12,801 bases of DNA from CAZEQK01 sp964514395 (lineage in GTDB: Bacteria > Bacillota > Bacilli > Tepidibacillales > Tepidibacillaceae), in the NCBI GenBank assembly GCA_964514395.1, contig CAZEQK010000063.1:1-12801 (forward strand), given 5' to 3'. Under the pieces are notes generated by a model. That model saw only the letters and a program-made list of their open reading frames with translations, searched no databases and was not told where the DNA came from. Numbering within the stretch: position 1 is the stretch's first letter; the number at the start of each line of letters is the position of its first letter. Positions 5,858 to 12,801 of the stretch are shown here, in pieces. A program made the position numbers and the translations under genes.

Positions 5858-8800
5858 ATGTACATCAGCAAGAAGAAAGCCTTATCTCTATTAAGTGTTA
5901 TTTTAGTTTTCGCCTTATTTATTTCCGTAGCTTTACCATATGGTAATGTTTATGCCAAAACGAATAAAGAAATTGTAAATACCGAAATAAAAAGACCAAT
6001 CAACTTGAAATCTTTTCCAAAAAAAAGTAATAAACCAATTGAAGTACCTGGTTTAAAGAAAGCGAATCAACAAGCCTTTTTAAATCCAAATGGAAGCCTT
6101 ACAGTTGAGGTATATGCCGAGCCTCAATTTTGGAAAAATAAACAAGGGAAATGGGAGGCAATAGATAATAGTATCGTAACGAACGAAAATGCTAAATTTC
6201 CATTTAAGAATAGTTCCAATGATATTGACATTTGGTTTGCGAAGGATATAAGTAATAATGCAATTAATAGAGTCCAACATGAAGATAATTTTGTTGAATT
6301 CATACCTCAGAATACAAAGACTAGTATAGGTGTAACAAGCGGTAATAAAATAGAATATAATGATATCTATCCCAATGTGAATATCAATTACTCTGTTTTA
6401 ACAAATGGAGTGAAAGAGGATATCGTTCTATTAAATTCTAAATCCCAAAATAGCTTTAGCTTTCAATTACTAACAAACGGCTTAACGCCTATATTAAACG
6501 ATAATAAGACGATTAGTTATTTAGATAAGAACAACAAAGAGATATTCCTATCTGCTAGTCCCTTTGCTTATGATAACAATCAAATTACAACTGAAAATGT
6601 TACATTTCAACTTAGACAAGAGGGGGATAATTGGTTTATTGATCTCACCTTAGATAATGCATGGCTACAGGATGCAAACAGAGCATTTCCTGTAACGATC
6701 GACCCCACCACTTACTACCAACCAGGAGCAAGTAAAATAAAAGATACCTATGCAGCCTCAGGTTATCCTGATACAAATTACTATCTTACAACTTATCTTG
6801 TAGCAGGAAATAACACAAACGGTACGAATAGATCCTTTATAGAATTTACTGAACTTCCTCAGCTTTATAGTGGAGCTACGATAACTAATGCTACCCTTGA
6901 TTTATATCAATTTGTAAATGACGATCCAAATAATAATACGACAATTGATGTTCATCGAATCACTGAGAATTGGAGTTCATCCTCTGTGACATGGAATGCT
7001 CAACCAGCGGTGGACAGTAATATATTAACCAGTATAACTAACAATGTAACAGGTACGTGGAATTTTGATGTTACTGATACTGTGAAGGCATGGTATAATG
7101 CTGATCTTCCTAACTATGGTCTCATGCTGAGAGCAAATAATGAAACAACTTCTAATAGGAGAGGATTTTACTCATCTGATGCAACGCCAAGCACGACACC
7201 TAAATTAACCATCACCTATGACGTAAATCCATTAGGTGCAGAGAATTTTTGGAGTTATGTGGGAAATGTAAATACCGATAACGGTAATATGTTATTATCA
7301 GCTACTGATGTCTACCTTCTAGGTAAAGGTATTCCTATTCAAGTAGGGAGAAGCTATAATTCACAAAGTACAAACTATGAATCAACCTTTGCCTATGGTT
7401 GGCAATTAAATGTTGGTATGAATCTTAAAATTAATCAAGCTGATAATAGAAATATTGTATTTAATGATGCTGATGGAACAAAGCATTTCTTTGTAAAGCA
7501 AACAATAGATGGGGTTACAAAATATGTAGCACCACCTGGAGTTGATTTACAATTAGAATATCAAGAAAATCCTGCATATTATATCATTACTGATAAAGGT
7601 CAAACAAAATATTATTTTGCTGTTGATAGTGGCCGGTTAGAAAAAATGGTGGATTCTAATAATAATACTACAACACTAGCTTATAATCTTGATGGAACAT
7701 TAAGTAGTATTACTGATCCATCAAGTCGTGTGGTTAACTTCAACTATGTGAATGGAAAGCTAGATACTATCACTGGCGATAAAATTACTACAGTTAAATA
7801 TATTTACGATGCATCAAATGATCTTGTAGAAGTTCAAAAGATAGACGGATCTCCGATACAGTCTGTTCAATATGATTATGATGCTGCTCATCATTTAACA
7901 TCAATAACCGACCCAAATGGCCATAATACAGTTATTACTTATAATGGTAATAATGAAGTTGCTACGGTTTCTAATGACGTGACTGATATAGACAGTGTTA
8001 CACAAACATTAACCTTAAGCTATGCTTTTGTAGAAGGAGCAGACAAACACGTTAAAATAACAGATCCAGATGGAACAGAAAATTTATACTATACAAATGA
8101 TAAAGGAAATGTTTCGAAAATCATCCAGAATTATGATGGAACAGATCCAACCCAAACAAATGAGAAAAATATTACTACCATTTTAGATTGGGATGCTAAC
8201 AATAGAGTAATTCTTGTGACAGATTCTAGAAATAATCAAACGGATTTATTGTATGATAAGAATGGTAACATAGAAAGAATTACTGATACCAACAATCAAG
8301 ATACACGAATAATTCATGATGATAAAAACAATGTAATTCAAGAAACAGACCCAACAGGAGCAACTACTAACAATCATTATGATGGAAATAATAATACGAA
8401 TGCTTCAATAAATGCTTTAGCGGGTACAGTCATTAATAATTATGACAGCTCAGGTAATTTAATTCAGGTAACAAGTCCTTTAAGTATTGGGGATAATGAG
8501 GTTGTAAATAGTGGATTTGAAGCATGGAACACATCAAGCGATGTAAAGGATTGGACAAATATTGGGTATGGACAAGTTAGTCAAAGTACAGAAAGTGTAA
8601 ATGGTAGTTATACATTGGAGTTAACTTCAAATGGTACCATAGGTGATCCAAAACTGATATCTGAATATATACCAGTTAAGGGTGATAGAAAATATAATGT
8701 AAGCTGGCTTATTAAAACCGCCAATATTACGAATAGTGCAGATGTAGAAATATATTGGTATGACGATAATCTAAGTAGTTATATGGAAAAAACAAATGGA

Positions 8801-11800
8801 TTGGCTAGCTCAACAGGAACCATCGATTGGAGTCGTAAGGCTGCTCGTGTGAAGGCTCCAGCTACGGCCAAATACGCTAGAGTCCTTGTTTATGTATATG
8901 ACGGAACTGCATGGTATGATAATATCCAATTCTCAGAAGGAACTTATAGTAATACTTCAAACCTAGTCATTAATAATGGCTTTCAAGATGGTTTAGATGC
9001 GCTTGGCAATCCAATTAACTGGGGAGACTCGTTCAATATAAACACGGCAGTAGACGGACTAGACATGAGTCAAGGTAATAATAGTACTTCTTCCCTAACC
9101 CTAACTGGAGATGCTTCCGCCGCTAAATATTACGGTCAGAATATGCTGATAGGTGGAAAAGCTGGTACAGCGATTCATTTTTCTGGGTATTCAAAAGCCC
9201 AAGGAATAAACCCAACAGGTGGAGATTATGTATTATTCCTACGAGTTGTCTATAATGATTTATCTGAAGATTATTTAAAATTATATTTTAATAAGTCGGA
9301 TCATGATTGGGAGCTTCAAGAGTCTACGGTAACCATTCCAAATGACTTTAAGAGTATAGGAATCTATGCAAAATTAGAGAATCAAACAGGACAAGCTTGG
9401 TTTGATGATATTAAAGTTAACTTTACAGGGGTATCTAATGCGCTGATCAGTAAATATAACATTGCTCAAAATGGAAGTTTTGAATATGATCTTGATACCA
9501 ATTCTATCCCAGATGAATGGCAGAAGTACAATGAAACAGCGGCAACAATGCAGTGGGTTAATGGTTTAGCCTATGTTGGTGATTATTCGGTAAGTATTAA
9601 AGATAGTACCAGTTGGGCAAGCTATGCTTCTGTACAGAACGAACCGATTAAGGCAGGAGAAACCTACACTGCTACAGCTATGATTAGAACAGATAATGTA
9701 ACTTCAGGTGGAGGATTAGTTAAAATAGCATTATATGATAGCAATGGTGCTTTTCTAAACGAAAAGGTTAGTGATGTTGTATCCAATTCTAGTCAGTGGA
9801 AACGAGCGATTGTCACCATCACTGAGCAAGAAGCAAAAAATATCAATCCAAATGCAGTCAGTATGAAGGTCGTTGTTGGAGTAAACAGTGCCACTACAGG
9901 AACCGTATATTTTGATGCAGTTAGATGGGAAACAGGTGATGTGACAAAAGAAATTAGTTATGATATTAATGGTAATTATGTAAAAACAGTGACCGACCAG
10001 CTAGGTAACACGATTACCTATTCCCAAGATAGTAGAGGTAATATTACCCAAGTACAAAGTGATGAAGGAAGCATTATAACTCTAAACTATGACAAATTAG
10101 ACAGAATACAGGATTTACATGATTCCACACACTTATGGGTTGACTATCAATATGATAATAATGGTAATATAACTAATATCAATTATAAAAAAGAATCAGG
10201 TGAAGCCATAAGTCAGGTCCAAAATGCATATGATGAACTAAATCGAATAAAGCAGATAAATGACCCATTGAATAACAAAACATCCTTTAAATATGATCAA
10301 GACAGTAATCTGGCAGATATCCTCTATCCAAACGGGAACCAAGCTCATTTTGCTTATGATGCATTAAATCGTTTAACAACAGAATCCTATACAGGGGACA
10401 GTACCACTTGGGATTATCAGTACGATAAATCAAGTAACTTAACACAAGTTACTAAGAGTAACCCGGTAAAAACGGAGGTAACAAATTATACCATTGATCC
10501 TAAACTAAATCGTGTAAACAGTATATCCTACCCTGATTATTATGGTGCAAGTACTGGTCATACCATTGATTATGAGTATGATTCTAATAATCAAATAACC
10601 AAGATAACAAATCAAGCAATCTCTTCAACTCCAATAATATTTGGATACGACCAATCAGGGCGAATGACTTCTGTAACTGGACTTAATAATATTTCAACCG
10701 CATATATGCATAATGAAGCAGGTAAACTGAAAAAAAGCTATGAAAAAGTAGGTGCATCAACGAACGCATATAATACCTATTACGAGTACAATGATGCAGG
10801 TATGTTAAGTCATATTAGACAAGAGACTGCTGCGAATGGAACAGTTCTTTATGACAATAGCTTTGTGTATGATAAAAATGGTAATATAACAGAAATAACA
10901 AATATGGATGGGTCAAAAGAGGTATACACTTATGACTTATCAAGCAGACTTACACTTGAACAGCACCTTGATTCTCTAGGTACAGTAACAAGAGAGATTT
11001 CCTATACCTATGATGAAATGGGAAATCGTCTGACCAAAACACAAGATAGTGTGACAACGAACTATAGTTATGATGCTGCCAATCAACTAACACAAGTGGA
11101 CAGCACAGCCTGGACTTATGATGAGAATGGTAATCTAATCACTGATGGTATCAATACTTTCAATTACAATGCTAATAACCAGTTAACATCAGTTGAGAAC
11201 TCACAACAAACTACCATTGCCATTTATGAATATGACCACACAGGCAAAAGAACGAAGAAAGTGTCTGGCGGGGAAACAGAATATTATTACTACAACGCAG
11301 GGCATTTAGCCTATGTAACTGATGGAAATAATAATCTTAAATACAGCTTTACCAGAAATCAAGCAGGCAAATTGATAGCGATGACCGACCATACAGGAGC
11401 AACCGACGTATCCTACTACTACGTCTTAAACTCTCATGGTGATGTAATAGGGTTAAAGGATATAAATGGTAACATGGTGGTAAGCTATGAGTATGATGCT
11501 TATGGAAATATTCTAAACTCGACAGGAACAATCACCACAGGTGATGGAAATAAGCTATTAAAACAAGCCAATCCATTTAGATATGCTGGATATTACTATG
11601 ATGAAGAGACATGGATGTATTATCTGAATGCAAGATATTACAAGCCTCAGGTAGGAAGGTTCATTACAAGAGACATTGTAGCGGATAAGAACTTGTACCA
11701 ATATAGCGGGGACAACCCTGTTATGTATGTTGATCCATCGGGGTATAGGAGGATAAAAGGAATAGATGCTTATGCTGAGGAACCATTGAATGCAAAGAAA

Positions 11801-12214
11801 GATACAACACCAAAAGTTTCAAATACAAAAATGACGAGCGATGACATATTAAAAATTTCAAAAGAATCTGGGTATCGTTGGACTAATGTTGATGTGAAAA
11901 AATTTGATGGAGATTCAAATGTTCCAGGTTTTCCTTCAGTAAATAAGATGATAAAATATAATAATTCAAGATTAGGGCATACAATTAATACAGGGTTCGC
12001 ATACGTTGTAAAAGGTTACACTGACGATATATTTGTTACTACTTCAAATAAAAGTTTTGCAGGAATATATGGTGGATGGAAAGCATTTAAAACAGGTGGT
12101 AAAATTTTTGAGGCTGCTGGAAAAGAAATATTAGGTGGACCGGTAGCTTATGTAACAGATTCAGCTAGATTTATTAAGGGAATGTATATTGGATATACAC
12201 AATATGGAAGGTGA
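5858..12214 (+). CDS. Secreted RHS/YD-repeat polymorphic toxin, WapA-like
   Basis: A 2118-residue exported protein, presumably delivering its C-terminal domain to neighbouring cells on contact, as WapA and other RHS toxins do. Order: signal peptide (1 to about 34, KKK then a hydrophobic run, probable cleavage after VYA); WapA-type N-terminal region (about 40-290); DNRLRE-like domain (295-457); DUF6531-like segment (465-530); YD repeats (590-880); three jelly-roll carbohydrate-binding-like modules (882-1026, 1037-1188, 1202-1358); YD repeats (1360-1860); RHS core with SHGDVIGLKD and YYLNARYY, closing at DPSG (1959-1962); then a variable 155-residue domain. No LPXTG motif is visible. I chose ATG 5858 because AAGGAG (5840-5845) precedes it and the signal peptide starts cleanly; spacing is long (12 nt). 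The in-frame GTG at 5837 adds seven residues but would place that site inside the gene. Intact, no frameshift. Confidence 0.92.
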   Translation: MYISKKKALSLLSVILVFALFISVALPYGNVYAKTNKEIVNTEIKRPINLKSFPKKSNKPIEVPGLKKANQQAFLNPNGSLTVEVYAEPQFWKNKQGKWEAIDNSIVTNENAKFPFKNSSNDIDIWFAKDISNNAINRVQHEDNFVEFIPQNTKTSIGVTSGNKIEYNDIYPNVNINYSVLTNGVKEDIVLLNSKSQNSFSFQLLTNGLTPILNDNKTISYLDKNNKEIFLSASPFAYDNNQITTENVTFQLRQEGDNWFIDLTLDNAWLQDANRAFPVTIDPTTYYQPGASKIKDTYAASGYPDTNYYLTTYLVAGNNTNGTNRSFIEFTELPQLYSGATITNATLDLYQFVNDDPNNNTTIDVHRITENWSSSSVTWNAQPAVDSNILTSITNNVTGTWNFDVTDTVKAWYNADLPNYGLMLRANNETTSNRRGFYSSDATPSTTPKLTITYDVNPLGAENFWSYVGNVNTDNGNMLLSATDVYLLGKGIPIQVGRSYNSQSTNYESTFAYGWQLNVGMNLKINQADNRNIVFNDADGTKHFFVKQTIDGVTKYVAPPGVDLQLEYQENPAYYIITDKGQTKYYFAVDSGRLEKMVDSNNNTTTLAYNLDGTLSSITDPSSRVVNFNYVNGKLDTITGDKITTVKYIYDASNDLVEVQKIDGSPIQSVQYDYDAAHHLTSITDPNGHNTVITYNGNNEVATVSNDVTDIDSVTQTLTLSYAFVEGADKHVKITDPDGTENLYYTNDKGNVSKIIQNYDGTDPTQTNEKNITTILDWDANNRVILVTDSRNNQTDLLYDKNGNIERITDTNNQDTRIIHDDKNNVIQETDPTGATTNNHYDGNNNTNASINALAGTVINNYDSSGNLIQVTSPLSIGDNEVVNSGFEAWNTSSDVKDWTNIGYGQVSQSTESVNGSYTLELTSNGTIGDPKLISEYIPVKGDRKYNVSWLIKTANITNSADVEIYWYDDNLSSYMEKTNGLASSTGTIDWSRKAARVKAPATAKYARVLVYVYDGTAWYDNIQFSEGTYSNTSNLVINNGFQDGLDALGNPINWGDSFNINTAVDGLDMSQGNNSTSSLTLTGDASAAKYYGQNMLIGGKAGTAIHFSGYSKAQGINPTGGDYVLFLRVVYNDLSEDYLKLYFNKSDHDWELQESTVTIPNDFKSIGIYAKLENQTGQAWFDDIKVNFTGVSNALISKYNIAQNGSFEYDLDTNSIPDEWQKYNETAATMQWVNGLAYVGDYSVSIKDSTSWASYASVQNEPIKAGETYTATAMIRTDNVTSGGGLVKIALYDSNGAFLNEKVSDVVSNSSQWKRAIVTITEQEAKNINPNAVSMKVVVGVNSATTGTVYFDAVRWETGDVTKEISYDINGNYVKTVTDQLGNTITYSQDSRGNITQVQSDEGSIITLNYDKLDRIQDLHDSTHLWVDYQYDNNGNITNINYKKESGEAISQVQNAYDELNRIKQINDPLNNKTSFKYDQDSNLADILYPNGNQAHFAYDALNRLTTESYTGDSTTWDYQYDKSSNLTQVTKSNPVKTEVTNYTIDPKLNRVNSISYPDYYGASTGHTIDYEYDSNNQITKITNQAISSTPIIFGYDQSGRMTSVTGLNNISTAYMHNEAGKLKKSYEKVGASTNAYNTYYEYNDAGMLSHIRQETAANGTVLYDNSFVYDKNGNITEITNMDGSKEVYTYDLSSRLTLEQHLDSLGTVTREISYTYDEMGNRLTKTQDSVTTNYSYDAANQLTQVDSTAWTYDENGNLITDGINTFNYNANNQLTSVENSQQTTIAIYEYDHTGKRTKKVSGGETEYYYYNAGHLAYVTDGNNNLKYSFTRNQAGKLIAMTDHTGATDVSYYYVLNSHGDVIGLKDINGNMVVSYEYDAYGNILNSTGTITTGDGNKLLKQANPFRYAGYYYDEETWMYYLNARYYKPQVGRFITRDIVADKNLYQYSGDNPVMYVDPSGYRRIKGIDAYAEEPLNAKKDTTPKVSNTKMTSDDILKISKESGYRWTNVDVKKFDGDSNVPGFPSVNKMIKYNNSRLGHTINTGFAYVVKGYTDDIFVTTSNKSFAGIYGGWKAFKTGGKIFEAAGKEILGGPVAYVTDSARFIKGMYIGYTQYGR
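8501..9931 (+). other. Three tandem carbohydrate-binding-like modules inside the YD-repeat region
   Basis: Residues 882-1026, 1037-1188 and 1202-1358 each open with an 'N-x-G/S-F-E/Q' motif (NSGFEAW, NNGFQDG, NGSFEYD), followed by a Trp a few residues on. They end with 'WYDNIQF', 'WFDDIKV' and 'YFDAVRW' respectively. That opening and the closing D-N/D/A-I/V strand are typical of CBM4/9-like jelly-roll domains. They interrupt the YD-repeat shell, so they probably project from it and may bind glycans on target or producing cells. Binding is inferred only from fold-like motifs. Confidence 0.7.
11185..11365 (+). repeat. RHS-core segment duplicated downstream (source copy)
   Basis: These 181 bp inside the RHS gene (ending in the KYSFTRNQA codons) reappear at 12620-12801 with 7 substitutions and one inserted G. 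The repeat lies upstream of the toxin-encoding end, so recombination between copies would exchange or delete the toxin and immunity genes. Confidence 0.95.
11747..12211 (+). other. Variable C-terminal toxin domain (155 residues), unrecognised
   Basis: Everything after DPSGY at the end of the RHS core (residues 1964-2118) is the position where RHS proteins carry their interchangeable toxin. The first 25 residues are a charged linker. A middle part contains 'DILKISKESGYRW' and 'FDGDSNVPGFPSV'. The last 60 residues are Gly-rich with alternating hydrophobic stretches ('FAGIYGGW', 'GKIFEAAGKEILGGPVAYV', 'FIKGMYIGY'). I see no nuclease signature such as HNH, EndoU, or ADP-ribosyltransferase motifs. 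A Gly-rich, mildly hydrophobic end plus a membrane immunity partner suggests action at the membrane, but this is inference. Non-toxic tail is the alternative. Confidence 0.6.
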
Positions 12215-12256
12215 TTTTATTATTTTTATTTGAATTAATTAAGAGGTGAAATACAA

Positions 12257-12472
12257 ATGTATGAATGGATAGCAATGATACTTGGATTTTTATTTTTTGC
12301 TATTATAAAAAAAGATATTAGTCTTATGTTTATAGCTTTTTCATATATTCTTCCTATGTTTTTATTATTTAAATTAAATATTTTTAGAATTAATTTAACA
12401 TACAATATAATAATATTCTTAATCTTAGTGAGCATGTCCTTTATTCTTATTAAACATTTTCAACGTAAATGA
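12257..12472 (+). CDS. Small three-helix membrane protein, putative immunity protein
   Basis: A 71-residue protein with ATG 12257 preceded by AAGAGGTG (12241-12248) at 8-nt spacing, a strong ribosome site. Nearly the whole chain is hydrophobic. Likely membrane segments are residues 4-17, 21-38 and 47-65, separated by KK (18-19) and a short polar stretch with Arg44, and ending in a basic tail (KHFQRK). It starts 42 nt after the RHS gene with no terminator or promoter between, so the two are co-transcribed. In RHS and WapA loci the gene directly behind the toxin end normally encodes the cognate immunity protein; a membrane-embedded one would protect against a membrane-acting toxin. Its base composition is more AT-rich than the RHS core, as is common for exchanged immunity genes. 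I do not recognise the family. Confidence 0.7.
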   Translation: MYEWIAMILGFLFFAIIKKDISLMFIAFSYILPMFLLFKLNIFRINLTYNIIIFLILVSMSFILIKHFQRK

Positions 12473-12481
12473 TTATTATTC

Positions 12482-12532
12482 AATAAGGGAGCGTAAAAGT
12501 AAATATCATGCCTGAATATATGGTTCCTTATT
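12482..12532. repeat. Long-gap inverted repeat after the immunity gene
   Basis: AATAAGG at 12482-12488 and CCTTATT at 12526-12532 are perfect 7-bp arms, extendable by a G-U and an A-T pair, enclosing about 33 nt. The interior has only an 8-codon frame from ATG 12508 with no ribosome site. It may fold in the 3' untranslated RNA; no function is evident. Confidence 0.25.
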
Positions 12533-12574
12533 AGGGTAAGTCTATTCAAGAAATAGATATATAGATTTGAAACC

Positions 12575-12606
12575 AAAAGCTATCGAGTATGCTCGATAGC
12601 TTTTTT
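12575..12606 (+). terminator. Rho-independent terminator of the toxin-immunity operon
   Basis: Perfect 13-bp arms at 12575-12587 and 12592-12604 with loop TATG; the right arm runs into TTTTTT. It ends the RHS-immunity transcript 14 nt before the duplicated RHS fragment begins, so that fragment is not read from this operon. Confidence 0.9.
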
Positions 12607-12619
12607 GTGATATGTAGTA

Positions 12620-12801
12620 AACATCAGTTGAGAATTCACAACAAACTACTATTGCCATTTATGAATATGACCACACAGGCAAAAGAACGAAGAAAGTGTC
12701 CGGCGGGGGAAACAGAATATTATTACTACAACGCAGGGCATTTAGTCTATGTAACTGATGGAAATAACAACGTTAAATACAGCTTTACCAGAAATCAAGC
12801 A
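12620..12801 (+). pseudogene. Orphan RHS-core fragment, 5'-truncated and frameshifted, cut by the window end
   Basis: This copy of 11185-11365 begins abruptly at 12620. In the RHS reading frame the codon before it (12618-12620) is TAA, and there is no start codon or ribosome site. Against the source there are 7 substitutions in about 181 bp (about 96% identity). Five are synonymous third-position changes and two are conservative (Ala to Val, Leu to Val). One extra G in the run 12705-12709 (four G at 11270-11273) shifts the frame. The pattern fits a displaced orphan cassette, as found behind RHS/WapA genes, whose own toxin end would lie beyond the window. The inserted G could be a sequencing error. 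Confidence 0.85.

Noticed and set aside
12235..12435. 66-codon open frame on the - strand under the immunity gene
   Set aside because: It is antisense to a gene with a strong ribosome site, and its AT-rich hydrophobic pattern mirrors the other strand.

Overview
The window is AT-rich DNA with strong Shine-Dalgarno sites (GGAGG, GAGGTG), sigma-A-like promoters and hairpin-plus-T-tract terminators. Its shikimate enzymes are of Bacillus type: an AroB with the short 'LAHDSSVGG' segment and an EPSP synthase with class II signatures. These features point to Bacillota, most likely Bacillaceae. This rests on motif recognition only; no database was searched.

Layout. Positions 1-104 hold the C-terminal tail of a gene cut by the window edge. 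A 50-codon gene of unknown function follows (184-336), with sigma-A-like and sigma-G-like promoter elements in front and a strong hairpin terminator behind. Positions 387-620 are non-coding and contain three consecutive stem-loops (412-504). Positions 633-5351 are a compact same-strand cluster: chorismate synthase (aroC), 3-dehydroquinate synthase (aroB), histidinol-phosphate aminotransferase (hisC) and EPSP synthase (aroA). It resembles the B. subtilis aro-trp-his supra-operon (aroF-aroB-aroH-trpEDCFBA-hisC-tyrA-aroE) with aroH, trp and tyrA absent. AroB, AroA and AroC catalyse steps 2, 6 and 7 of the chorismate pathway. HisC serves histidine synthesis and, in Bacillus, also phenylalanine and tyrosine transamination. 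Positions 5352-5857 are intergenic, with a sigma-A promoter/terminator unit that could make an RNA of about 80 nt, a second very strong hairpin, and paired palindromes ahead of the next gene.

Positions 5858-12214 encode one 2118-residue secreted RHS/YD-repeat protein of the WapA type: signal peptide, WapA-like N-terminal region, DNRLRE-like domain, DUF6531-like segment, YD repeats, three carbohydrate-binding-like jelly-roll modules inserted among the repeats, more YD repeats, RHS core ending in DPSG, and a 155-residue variable C-terminal domain that I do not recognise. A 71-residue protein with three predicted membrane segments follows after 42 nt and is the likely immunity protein. After its terminator the window ends inside a second, roughly 96% identical copy of part of the RHS core (12620-12801). 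That copy has no start codon and carries one frameshift.

The most interesting system is this contact-dependent toxin locus: an unrecognised C-terminal toxin paired with a membrane immunity protein, followed by the start of what looks like an orphan RHS-toxin cassette that could be exchanged by homologous recombination. The orphan cassette's own toxin, if it exists, lies beyond the window.
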